Assembly: GCA_907165135.1 (NCBI GenBank)
Contig: OU015568.1
Span: forward strand, 3,480,501-3,544,500
Direction of reading: 5' to 3'
DNA from: Oikopleura dioica
Taxonomy: Eukaryota; Chordata; Appendicularia; Copelata; Oikopleuridae
Length of the DNA: 64,000 nt
Positions 10,254-21,084 of the stretch are shown one piece after another. The translations under genes were made by a program, and so were the position numbers. Within the stretch, counting starts at the first letter, position 1. The number at the start of each line of letters is the position of its first letter. A model generated the notes under the pieces. It made no database searches. It saw only the letters and a program-made list of their open reading frames with translations, and had not been told where the DNA came from.

Positions 10254-11608
10254 CGAAGCCGCAGAGCGGCTTCGCAAAATTACTTTTGCAATTAATTCTC
10301 AACAAGAATTCTGGAAAACTGGAAAATATGCTTGTCATTTTTCCGATATTTGAAAAATACGGTGTGACATATTTGAAGACGACTAGAAGTCACGCGACCT
10401 TCCAGTTGTTTCAAAGCTCAAAAATCATTATTTTCAATATTTGGCTAGCGACCGTCTCGGTTCAGAAAAACAACGCCGCTCTCTTTTTGTTCTTTTGCCG
10501 ATTTTGGGCGATTCTTTCATTTGAAATTTGCCATCCCGTGCCAGAACGGAAATGATCGTCTCGGAGACTTGGAGGGGGAGATCGCTGGCGTATGTGCTCA
10601 TGTTCATGATCGACTGCGTCATTGTCGGCTGGACGAGTTGGGTAGGTTCGGACGAGCCGACCTTTGATGGGTTACGCGATTTGTTGGCAAATGGGGTTTT
10701 ATGGGGGGCTCTGTTTCACAGAAAAATATATTTAGAAATTATATGGAATCCGTAATATTTATCTTTAAAATTAATTAGTATCTTTGTGTCCTATTTTAAC
10801 GATAATCAATCATTAAATAAAAAAGGCAACTCATAACATTTTTACGATTTTTTAATTATTTTTCATAAACATAATAATATACCGTCATAATACCGAGGAT
10901 GTCAAGATTCGAAATGCGTTTACAAATAAACGGTTATTAATTTTTTGACAAAAATCTATTCATAAATTTGTTATAAAAAATATGTTTTAATAAATGAAAT
11001 GATAAAAGTCAAAATTCGTCAAATAATTGCGTAAACTTTCCTTTTCGTCAATTTCAGCTTGGCTCGCAATTTTCTCCGTTTTCTTGTTTTCGAGTCGAAA
11101 AAGAAACCTTCGAGATTCTTCAGAAAACGACTTGTTTTTCTTTTAGCCGTGATTCTCGTTTCAAGATTCGTTTGATTTCTATTTTGATTGGCTGATTTGA
11201 GTTTTTCTCTGAATTCGTGAGAAAAATGAGAGATTGATATTTTATTATTTCGCGGATGCACTTGAGAAACCAGAAGAGAGACGCCAAACGAGAAAAAAGG
11301 GGCGGCTGAGCCAATCAATTGCCACGCGTGGGCGCCAAAGTTGACTACGCAAAGAATCTCCATCTTTCATCTTTTATCGCCTCGAAATCCAAATTTTATC
11401 ATCAGATTTACGAATCTGTCCGTATTTAAAATTATGACTCATCTATTTCCCTTCTATTCTCTCTAGAATTTCCCGACTAAAAATTGATTATTGACCTCAT
11501 TTCAGTAGATAAAGAAAGAGATTTCTGAACAGTGGAAGCAAAAGCCGCTTCTTTCTGTTTTTCTTGTTGAATTTATAATTTTACCTAATCAATCTTTCCC
11601 TATTTCAG
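10254..11608. other. Spacer upstream of the RRM gene
   Basis: Contains one weak minus-strand coding candidate (10434-10690, separate entry). From 10740 to 11020 the DNA is very AT-rich and featureless. A 114-codon minus-strand frame at 11363-11019 begins with a hydrophobic stretch but turns into Lys/Arg-rich sequence and is probably chance. The last 200 bases should hold the promoter of the gene at 11609. Confidence 0.45.
10434..10690 (-). CDS. Possible exon, unknown
   Basis: An open minus-strand frame of about 85 codons with protein-like composition (STYASDLPLQVSETIISVLA). Further upstream it reaches a plausible acceptor, a pyrimidine-rich run ending in AAACAG near 10718. It is rich in Ser/Thr and ends in basic residues. 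I recognise no family and see no partner exons, so this may be chance. Confidence 0.22.
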
Positions 11609-12799
11609 ATGTTCGGCAACGCAGCCTTCCTACCCGTTGCGCCTATGGAGCCCCTAATGGTCCCGATTTTCGACCCGGCTCATTTCGCCCAAGAAGCGGC
11701 CCAATTTGGCTTTCCAACCCCCGAATCTGCCCCGGCCCATGGAATCTGGACTCCGGATGGATCCCCTTCTGCCATGGCTGCTCCTGTTTTCCAGCAAGCT
11801 CCTCCTATCCTCGCCTTTCCCTCTGATGATCGCGTCCTTTACGGGTAAGTTCAAAGCAACTCTTCTTTGATTTCAATTTGAAACTCTTTAGCTACAGCGG
11901 GGAGTACTTCAGCCCAAGCATTTTCTACCCTGATGGCAGTGGCCAAATTATCCAAGCCGCTCCCGAAGCAGCGTTCTTCGGCCCTCATTACCCCGACTTC
12001 GCACGAGAAGAAATGATCGAACGAATGAAACAAATGGAAAGAGAATTGGACAACTCTTTTTGCCGAAAGACTGCTCCGATTGTGTGCACATTGATGGGCT
12101 TCCTGAAGATATTACTAAAGACCAACTTGCCGAGAAGTTCAAAGCTGCTGGAACAATCCGTGTTACCAAAGGTTAGAAGCCAAAATATAAATTTGAAGTC
12201 AACTACGGTAGCTTCAACTTTCATTTAGGGACCCAACGAATCTTCCTGTTCTTGGACCGAATGACCAAGCGAGGAACCGGCCGAGCAACCATTACATTTT
12301 TGACCCGCGAGGATGCATGCTGCGCGGTTAGACTTTTCAATCAGAAACCACTCAATCCTTCAAAGCCGAAAAAATTCATTATGACTGTCAGAATCGCCAC
12401 ACCGCCGGAGAAGAACCCCTTCGCCGATAAACTCGTAAGTCCCCAATCACTTCTTCCACCCTTCAAATTCACATTCTAGCGCCGGGAACACTTTGAAATG
12501 CAACAAGTCATGGACCAAGTCCGCCTCCAGAACCAAGTGCTGTTCCAGTTGCACGAGCAGCAAATCTCCCCATCACCGACTCATTCCAGTGTTTCTCCTC
12601 TAGTTCCAAAGCCTGATTCTCCAGCTGCTAAGAAAGAAGATAAGAAGGTGCAGCGAAACGGGTTTGACCGGTCCAAAACTTGGTACGAGAAGAAGAACAA
12701 CAGAAAGATCTTCAAGTAAGACAAAGACTAAAGACCCATTTTTCTAACATGAAATCAAGGAAGAGCCCTGGCACTCCAAAGAAATTTGCTTCATCTTGA
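11609..12799 (+). CDS. RRM RNA-binding protein, FET-like
   Basis: Exons 11609-11844, 11892-about 12171, 12229-12434, 12480-12715 and 12760-12799. The N-terminus is a low-complexity Pro/Ala/Phe region. The middle is one RRM: VHIDGLPEDITKDQLAEKF, then RIFLFLDRMTKRGTGRATIT, and a C-terminal strand, in the order seen in FUS/EWS/TAF15 RRMs. A Gln-rich helix and a basic C-terminus follow. The N-terminal part and the RRM are in different frames. They join if a GA-AG intron (for example 12023-12069, 47 bp) is removed, or if one base is missing in the T run at 12057-12061. An acceptor TTTCAG abuts the ATG. AATAAA at 12941. Confidence 0.75.
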
Positions 12800-13150
12800 A
12801 ACAAGCGTCAGGTAATCAAATCAAAATCACTGGGAAATATTTATTGAAAGTATTTTTTAGCACACGACAACACCTCATCACTTAGTTCCATTCAACCTAA
12901 CTGCCTTTATAGCTCCATCTAACTACCAAAATATTAAACGAATAAAGCTTACACCTCACGTAAATCCTTCGTTGTCATCCTTTTGCATAAACTTATTCTC
13001 CAATTTCGCAAATGCAACTGCATATTCAAGAAGAAAAAAGTCTGAGATCGAAAGAATCTCGGAGATAAAACCCCCGCTGATATCACTATGTTCCGCACTC
13101 TTTAAAATCAGCAGCAGTCGGACAATAAGCAAACAGAGATCTCCACTAAA

Positions 13151-14020
13151 ATGAAGCTTTTTAATTTCCTCCTCGGCTCTGCCCTCAGTATCCATCCTTT
13201 TACTTCCGAAGCCCCTACTACGCAAAACCCAGATAAGTGCCAGAATATCCACATCGTCTACGGATCCCACAATAAGAACAACAAGTTGAAGTTTATCTCT
13301 GAAACTTCTGCTCTCGTCCAGGTATGAGCCAAAAGAGAATCAGCTGGTTAAATTCCAACCTGACAGTACGATGTCAAATACAGTAGCGAAGCTTCTCATG
13401 ATGTCCGAACCGATGCATACATTGGTTTTCTCCAATTCTTTGTTGGAAAATGCGGCAATGACTTTCTCCAAGGCCCGGTTTAATTCAATCTTCGCCTTAC
13501 TATTCTCATATAGCCTATATGATATAGGCCCTTTAGCCAAATTCTTACTTATGACCTTTCCTCAAACCGGGAAAAGCGATGGTAGACCACCGAGTCAGCT
13601 TTTCTTTCTTGGACAAGACTGAATACTACACCACCGAGTAAAATCCTCTTCCTTGATTTCTGATCGTAAATAATTTCCTAGCCATTTTGCTCGATACAAG
13701 GAGAACGGCAACTGGTCCAAATCTGTGATCCAGTTCAATGCTAAAGGACTTCCACCAGCTCCAGTTCATCATCGAAACCAGATCCAAAATGGTGGTGGAG
13801 ATCGCCCTCACCTTGGAACCAAGAGATCTGATCGATACATGCTCCAGATCAACGGTCTTGACCAGGTTCGAAAGTCAAGATAAATCCTTATCATTGCAAG
13901 AAATAGGTTGACTGGACTGGAGTCAACAAACTCGAGTGTCTCTACGGTGCGAAATCTGCTTCTGCTCCAGAAGATTACAGCGGCGAAGACTTCACTTACT
14001 GCGCCCTGAATAACAACTAA
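13151..14020 (+). CDS. Secreted protein, unknown family
   Basis: Five exons (13151-13321, 13367-13472, 13577-13637, 13682-13865, 13907-14020) total 636 nt (211 aa). Signal peptide MKLFNFLLGSALS. The mature protein has few Cys (CQNIHIVYG, GKCGNDF, LECLYG, TYCALNNN at the end), which could form two disulfides. The second intron (13473-13576) is read as GC-AG: only this choice joins the open frames on both sides. That intron begins with GCCCGGTTTAA and ends near CTCAAACCGGG, an inverted repeat. AATAAA at 14047. The gene converges on the minus-strand gene ending at 14084. Function unknown. Confidence 0.65.
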
Positions 14021-14083
14021 ACAACCCTTTCCGATGATCTGCAAAGAATAAAATGTAGCCCTGTAGTACAGTCGTAGTTTACT

Positions 14084-14464
14084 TCAGAAAAGGCCATAAA
14101 ACACAATGGAGCAAGTGCTCATATTCAAGAACTCTTCGTTCTCTCCAGGGCAAAAGGAATGATTCCCGAGCTTGCAAAAGAAACATCCGCAGAAAGTGTC
14201 GTCAAGCGTGGCGATTCGTTTGAGAATAAGGACGAAAAACAGCAGTAAAGCCACAACAATAGCTGAAAATATTCAGTTGAAAGCGCAAAATATAGCAGGT
14301 AAAAATATCGACAAGAGGTTTTCTGCTACTTTTGCCGATTTAGTAGTACCATTCGAAAAACAGTCTTTTGGTTTGATTTCCCTCCCTTCGTTTTGAACAA
14401 AAGCACCGGAATAATATCCTCTCCGGTTGAATCTTTTCTCAATCTCGCTCTCCGGATTCTTTTT
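14084..14464 (-). CDS. Possible small single-pass membrane protein (5' end missing)
   Basis: Two exons (14464-14350, 14262-14084) joined by a GT-AG intron (14263-14349). They give a frame with one strong TM helix (AIVVALLLFFVLILKR) between a charged N-terminal part and a short Cys-rich tail (TFCGCFFCKLG, FCPGE). I see no in-frame ATG in the first exon, so a start exon upstream is missing or the model is wrong. It lies about 150 bp downstream of the next minus-strand gene, so the two could be co-transcribed. Confidence 0.38.
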
Positions 14465-14614
14465 CTATTAAACTCTCTTTGAGATAAATATGGGTTCTTC
14501 ATGCCCAGATTCTAGCACTACCTAATATTCAGGAGAAATCCCTCAAATCCCTTTGGTAAAGGCACTTTTATTAATTATTCAAGGCGAAATCTACTCTTTG
14601 CAAAGTGATTTTGG

Positions 14615-15200
14615 CTACTTGACTACATTACCTGCTGAAATGTATCCAAACGTTTCTTTAGAGAACTTGTCTTCTTCGCGGCCGAAAATCATCGGGGCTT
14701 GAGCCTGAAAATTAAGTCTAAAGACGGAGATTTAAGAATGAAGAGACATTAGCATTGAGAACAGCGATGTTTATGAGCATGGCTGTCATGACTTGCGCAT
14801 CACGAATCGTGTTGAATTTTGGCTTTTGCTCTGACATGTAAATATCCATGAATTTCTCGACAGATTGGCGGTAAATCTGGTCCTTATTCAAAGTAGTCCT
14901 CCTTGATTTCATGCTTTGTTTGAAAGCCAAAGAGAGGGAGTCCGACCCTCGTTTTTCTAAAAAACGCATGCTCTTTTTGAAAATCGTCCCTCGACGGGGA
15001 TTTTTAGCAATTTTTTTGTGGATTCCGTAATTTGATCTCGAGGAACACCGCCGTGAGTTTTGAGTACTCGCGATGATCTGCTCGACCCGCTGATTGTTGA
15101 ATTTCTCATACGCCTTGACAGCGTTGTAAAAAACATTCATAAAAACATCATCTCGCTCGTTTTTGCGGATATTTTGTCTTGCTGACTGGAATCTGCGCAT
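14615..15200 (-). CDS. Unknown basic protein
   Basis: ATG at 15200 opens a long frame of about 150 codons, followed by an intron (14705-14747) and a short last exon ending at 14615. The product is about 180 aa, basic and Ser/Arg-rich, with helical segments (VFMNVFYNAVKAYEKFNNQR; DAQVMTAMLINIAVLN). AATAAA on the minus strand lies at 14572-14567, about 43 nt after the stop, which supports the end. A longer start at 15209 would need TTG. I recognise no domain. It sits 340 bp downstream of the ABCA gene on the same strand. Confidence 0.55.
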
Positions 15201-15537
15201 TTTACTCAATGACCGTCAAAAAACAATGCATTTATTAATTTCCCCTCCGCGGATAAATGTCACGATTTAAAATCTGTTCGGACTTACGATTGGAAAATCT
15301 TTTAGACTTTCTGTCGACGCTTTTCTTAGGCTTTCGCTTGTCTGTTGGCTTTTCATGCTTATTTTTTTTCAACTATTTGACCACACAGCGGGATATGCAA
15401 AAAAGCATATTGTTATCAGTACGCTTATCAATGAGCCTGTCCTTGGTCAGAAAGAAGACAAAAAAGAGTGGCAAAAATCTAAGCAAAATTATCATTTATT
15501 TGCATTTTCTGTACAGTTTTAGTTTGACGATAGAAGG

Positions 15538-18500
15538 TCAGTGTTTTACAATTTCTTTCACTTGGCCTCGTTCCAAAAATATCGACGTCGTGCCCAAGAG
15601 TTTGCTCTCTTCGACCACGTGAGTACTCACCAAAACGCCTTTGTTCAAATTTTCAAAGACTTGAAGCAAGCTTTTCATTTTGATTCTCGCTGACGGGTCC
15701 AGTCCGCACTAGAATGAAAATATTTTATTAAAAAAAGAAGCGAGATTCTTACGGAAGGCTCGTCAAGGACGATGAAGTCAGGATTGTTGAGAATTGAAAT
15801 GGCGACGCATAACTTTCTCTTTGCTCCTCCGGAAAGCTGTTTGGTCAGTCTTTTTGAATATTTTTCGATATCGACGAGAGAAATTATTTCTTTCGTGATG
15901 TTCTTGCAATTTGCGACGCCTCGTGTTCCGAGGAGGATTTCAATCGTTTCTTCAACGGTCAAGCTGTCTAGCAGACAATCTCGCTGTCTGCAGTACCCGA
16001 TTCTTCCAGATCGTAAAATCACACCGCTTGACGCGCTATTCAATTTGCAAAGGATGCTCAAAAGAGTTGTTTTTCCAGCGCCATTTGATCCAAGAAGACA
16101 GACTGTTTCTCCTCGATTCAGATCGAAAGACACATTTTTCAATGCTGATTTTTCTTTGTAAAACTTTGTGATGTTCTTGATTTGAATAGAGCCCTTGGAG
16201 TAAGGATCGGAGTCAGTTTCTTTGATCACGGAAAACTCAGTGTCGGAGGAGTTTTCAAGGAAATAAAGGATGCCCCAGTAGATAGAGGAGAGGACGAAAC
16301 ATCTTGATGTGGTTGTATTTTCAGATAACGAAAAATTTATTATTAATATTATTTATTATTATTTAGAGTTTACAACTTTGATGTTTTTACAGTTTTGTGA
16401 AATTGTCTTTGGGCGAGATTCTTACTACCAAAAGTCAAAGTAAGTGGATAATTAAAATAATTATAGTTTTCTTTGTTCACCAGTCTTATGGTTTTCCCTT
16501 AATAACCATTTCCTTATCCAAGGATCCCCAGTTATTCGTATCCCACTCAAAGGATCAATTTCCACCGCTTGGCAAAAGAAAGAAACTCCCGAGTGGCTTT
16601 TACTGACACAAAATTTCGAGAATGTCTTTTCGCAATAAATTTCAAACAGTTCGATCGCGAAATTGTAAGAAGGAAGAATTCCATATAGCTGGAAGAAAAC
16701 AGATGATTGCTCGTTTCCAGTGAAGATTTGAGTGCAAGTCGCAGACATGAACATAAGAATCGTACAGATGAAGTTGACGTTGCTGTGGTGGCCGACGAAA
16801 GATCCTTTGTCTTCGGAGAAATGACCGACGATGAAGGCGACCGGCATGTGAGCGATAAAGAATCGCAGGCAGACGGAGAAGATTGGAAGAACTTCGCCGA
16901 TCCCGAATTGAAAGTTTGGCGACTTGATGAACAAACTAGTCACCATCATACAACCCGCCAGAAGTGCCACTGACTGTAAAAGACAAGTAGCATACTGAAC
17001 GAGCCAGAAGAATCGCCTTTTCAATGCTGATGTATGCGCTTGAATTTGCCGGAATCCAGTTTTTCGCTCTTCTACTACGTTCATCCCAACTGGTGACATC
17101 ATCATCATCATTGCCAAAATACAGTTGTAGACAACAGTCATCCCTTTCACAAAAGAATCAGTAAAGAGCACGCTGCCTTCTGGCTGCGGAAGATCAAAAG
17201 GCTTGTGGGTGAGAAAGATGGAAGCATTGGTTTTTGCTCGGAGTACTGTTCGATGAGAGTGAAGGAGAGCAGCTGGAGGAGCGTGGAAAAAATCGTTGGG
17301 GTACATGGTGAAGTCGTAATCTGGCAGATGGACGATTCCGCTGATCCCTGTTCCGACGATTTTCAGCACGTCGTCATAATTGACTGTTGATGCTTCAGGA
17401 CTGGCGTTTCGATTACTGTCAAGTGAGATATCCGTCAAGATGACCACAGCTGTCGGGAGGAAGAACTGCATGAATAAGATGAAAGGATCACGCTTCAGAA
17501 GGATAAAGCACTTTCTTAGCTGATAAAGAAGCATCGATGAAATGTTTCTTCTGGACTTCTGGATGGCATTTTCCAAGACTCGATGATTATCTTTTCTCTC
17601 TTTCATGTGTTTTTCTTCTGACTCAAGTTCGAATAACGAGCTCAATCCTGTTGGTCGGTCGCTCATTACTTCTTCAAGTGATCCAGATTCACAGAGCTTT
17701 CCTTCTTTCAGAAACAGCACCGAGCTTGCTAAGTTTTCAGCTTCGTCCATGTAGTGAGTCGACATGAGAATAGAAGTTGAAGCGGACAGGTTCCTTAGAA
17801 TTCCCCAGAGCTCGTTTCTAGAGACCGGGTCTAAGCCAGACGTTGGCTCGTCCAACAATAAACGTTTTGGCCGTCCGATGATAGATAGACCTAATGTTAG
17901 TTTCCTGAGCATACCACCGGACAGCTGATTCGGGTAGTTTTCTAGTTTATCAAAAAGTTGAACGTCTTTTGCCAATGATTCAATTTTTGCCTTCTCCAAA
18001 GAAGTCGTGGAAAGCTTCGAGAAGATTTCGAAGTGCTCTCTCACGCTCAGATATTCGAAAAAGATATTGTGCTGCGGGCAGTATCCGCAATTTCCGCCGC
18101 CGACGAGGTCTGATCCAGATGTTGGCTCCATAAATCCACAGAGGATATTCAAAAGCGTTGATTTCCCAGCGCCATTCGCGCCAAGAAGAGCGGTAATCTC
18201 ATTTTCTTCTGTTTTGAAAGAGACTTTGTCAAGGGCGACTTGATTTGAAGATTCATAGAATTTCGATAAATCTTTAACTTCGAATCGAGAAGCTTCTGTT
18301 TTCTTCTGTCCTTGGAGTTTTCTGCTTTTGATTTTCTCGAAACTCAGGGTCAGCAGAAAGTAAAACACTGTCGTGACAAGGAGATAAACGATTACATCGA
18401 ACATTCCCAGGGGATCTTCGAATGAAATCTTCTCGTAGAAATTTTCGGTCAGTGACAAACCCATGTTTTTGCTTTGATAATGACAAATTATGTCGCAACC

Positions 18501-19836
18501 AAGGGCGAGCATGATTGTTGGGTTGAGAATGATCGCAATTTTTGGCAGAAATGGCATCAACCGCCAGCTTGTAGAGATGAACCCGTGGGGGACTGAGATG
18601 AAGAAGATGATGGCTGAAATGATCGTTGCTGCTGTAGTTGGCTTTGTGAAAAAAGTCGAAGCTAGGTGGCAAAGGAAGATAAGGGAGGAACCATACGCAG
18701 TCAGGAGTAGCCAAATGACGGAGAACGATGTGTGGGGGAAGATTGCTCCGTTGGTTGAAATATTTGCAGTCAGCGCGTAGGACAACACAGCAGAAGCGAT
18801 GGATTGAAGAACGAGGCTGACGAAATGATGCGCAAGAATGATGTCTTTTGGAGAAGCACCGACGAGCGAGAGGTAGTCAAGTCGATGTTCTACTCGATGA
18901 CGGGTGATTGTCTTCAATACATGTTGGATGAAATGCGCAAAACCGAGCATGAAAATCAAATGAAGCTGCTGCTGCGCCATTTCAGGAAACGTCGTCGTCA
19001 GTTTTGCCGACTGTCCGGAAGGCTGGAGAATCTGATCCGCGTCGTGATAGACTCCGTTTTGCTCAAGAAATTGTTTTTGAATCGAGTTCTGGACTGCTAG
19101 AAAGCCTTCAGTGTAATACAGCGACCATTGAGAGTGATCATCGATGAGAGTGGAGCCAATCGTGTTTGTTATCATTTTCCCAAAAATCGTCGGAGAGCTC
19201 AAGTGCCCCATCCAGCCTTCCCAATTGCCTTTGATAGGGTATTTCCCTGCTGTAGGAAGAGTTCGAATCGTGAAGTTCAATTGCTCAGAAACATCATGGA
19301 AGTGAACCCCAAGGTAGATGTTTCGAGTATTTCTCGATCGGGCGATGTACTCTTCCATGTCTTCAACTTGTGAAAAACCCTTTGGGACGAACTTTTTACT
19401 TGCTGAAACCTTGCCAAAGAAGTCGTACCCGTTGAATTTTTCTCTTATATCAGCGCATGTTCTGTTGATGATTTCCAAGTTCCGGGAAGTTTTTGGAGCG
19501 AAGAGAATCTCATGAGTATCGACCATGGCGAATCTTTTGGGATAGACTTTTGACGAGATAATCGGCTGCATATCCACTTTGCCCGTCTCATAATCCCTTG
19601 CTGAGAAAACTTAAACGGACTGTCGAGAAGAATGACTTACCTATCTCTCTAAAACTGAGGAGAAGAATGGAGCTCAAAGAAGGAATCGTAAGTAGAAGAA
19701 TCAAATCCAAAGGTTTTCTCAATTTCTCTAGCAAAAACAACCGAGCAAGTGTCCAGAATTTCGACTAAAAGGAATATTGCTCTCTTTGCCTTTTTATGGC
19801 AAATGTTTTGACTCAAACCTTAGAGTTCTTCTTCAT
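15538..19836 (-). CDS. ABCA-subfamily ABC transporter (full-length, lipid-exporter type)
   Basis: Six exons: 19836-19819, 19764-19641, 19600-16481 (one 3.1-kb exon), 16424-16391, 16302-15753 and 15708-15538. They sum to 4017 nt (1338 aa). ABCA proteins move phospholipids and sterols across membranes. Order seen: first TM helix (KPLDLILLLTIPSLSSILLL), extracellular loop, TM block, NBD1 (Walker A GANGAGKST, signature LSGG, LDEPTSGLDP), TM1 of the second half (DPFILFMQFFLPTAVVILT), second loop and TM block, NBD2 (GSNGAGKTT, LSGG, LDEPSCGLDP). Extracellular loops are short for the family and the C-terminus stops soon after NBD2. The 34-nt exon joins the two halves in frame. Which ABCA it is cannot be told. 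Confidence 0.93.
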
Positions 19837-19925
19837 TTTGATTAAAAATTCGAAAAAGTAGTGAAGTGAAGATATGATGTAAACTCAAGAATGACCTCCT
19901 CAAGTTCTGAACTCTTCATCTGAGG

Positions 19926-20294
19926 TCAGACTAACCAAATGTTTGGAAAGTAGTCTAGTGGCTCTAAGTTTGCATGTAGTGACACGAAAAGATTCAATGG
20001 CAAATACAGGCGGAGTCTAAAAATTCTGTCTGATGTCTGGCTTACGTAAGAGTAAACTTTCGTATATTTGAAATTTACGTTTCTTTCTTCGAAAATTCTC
20101 AGTCTGGAAACCTTTGAGACCTTGCATGCTTCTTCTGTCTTTGAAGAACTCACCAAGAAAAGGAAGATGATGGAAATAGAAGTTGCAATTTCAAAACCAA
20201 ATAGAAGAAGATCCGCTAAGTAAACGGCGAAATTTGACCTCGTGCATTTGGGGTGCACGAGTTCACTTTTTATTCCTCGAAGTGCGGATTTCAT
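19926..20294 (-). CDS. Possible small membrane protein
   Basis: An uninterrupted 122-codon frame from ATG at 20294. It has one hydrophobic helix (LFGFEIATSISIIFLFLV) near residues 32-50 and a basic region afterwards. It ends 90 bp upstream of the ABCA start on the same strand. No family recognised; it could instead be the remains of an ABCA-like first exon, whose layout it resembles loosely. Confidence 0.35.
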   Translation of the reverse strand: MKSALRGIKSELVHPKCTRSNFAVYLADLLLFGFEIATSISIIFLFLVSSSKTEEACKVSKVSRLRIFEERNVNFKYTKVYSYVSQTSDRIFRLRLYLPLNLFVSLHANLEPLDYFPNIWLV

Positions 20295-20388
20295 AACTAT
20301 TTTTGTGGCCAGTTAATCAAATACGACGGTTAGAAAACCAAGCCAGACCGCTCAGTCTACTCTCACAACAGATCAAACGAATTCAAAA

Positions 20389-21022
20389 ATGAAAGTTTTC
20401 GGATTTTTAGCCGCTTTCGCCACCGCTCAAGATTTTAGCGTGCTTTCTAGCGCTGCTGAGGACTTGGACAAGATCATCACTTCCACCACCGGCAATGTCA
20501 AAGAGGTAAGTTTTAAAAGTAAAGAAAATGACTGACTGGATATTCAGATCATCTCAAAATTCGCAGACTTTGATTTCCAGCGACCAGTAGAGTGCGACAG
20601 TGAGAAAATGTCTGTAGAAGAGGGTGTTGCCTGTGTTCAAAAAGGATTCAGCCAGATCTTCGAGTTTGGAAGTAAGTTCTGTTGAGAATCCCGAAGGCTC
20701 ATAAATATTTAGCTGAGACAATCGCTGCTACCGCCGAGAAATTCGTTGAGGACGGAACCTTTGACCGAATCGTTGAGCGCGCCGATCAGATGAAGCAAAA
20801 TCTCCGAGATGCCGGATTCAACATCTACGAATACGACCCAGAGAAGCCATACGTTTACACACCACCAGAGGACCTTAAGAAGTACGATTTCAGCGGAGAT
20901 GAAGGTTCGTTAGAGATGCTCTCTCAAAGTTTACCCCCTTTTCAGTGAAAGAAACGATGGACAATGTCAACAAAATCATCAAAGAAGCTACTGCTTCCTT
21001 TGGAAACAAAGATGAACTGTAA
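20389..21022 (+). CDS. Small ER-lumen protein with C-terminal KDEL
   Basis: Four exons (20389-20505, 20548-20671, 20713-20904, 20946-21022) encode 169 aa. Signal peptide MKVFGFLAAFATAQ at the N-terminus; the last residues are FGNKDEL, the KDEL retrieval signal. So it should enter the ER and be returned there. In between it is acidic and mostly helical, with two Cys (ECDSEKM and VACVQKG) that could pair, and a Tyr/Pro-rich stretch (YEYDPEKPYVYTPPEDL). No thioredoxin CxxC, no EF-hand and no chaperone signature is seen. All introns are 41-42 bp GT-AG. Tandem AATAAA signals at 21040 and 21044. Confidence 0.8.
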
Positions 21023-21084
21023 CTTCTCTTTAGTCTGTGAATAAATAAACCTTTATTGAAAGCTAACTGAGTAAAAATAATGAT

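Noticed and set aside
11019-11363. 114-codon minus-strand frame with a hydrophobic start
   Set aside because: The second half is low-complexity basic sequence, there is no splice context, and it lies in the likely promoter of the RRM gene.
12956-13270. 104-codon minus-strand frame opposite the secreted protein's first exon
   Set aside because: It overlaps the signal-peptide exon on the plus strand, which has clear support.
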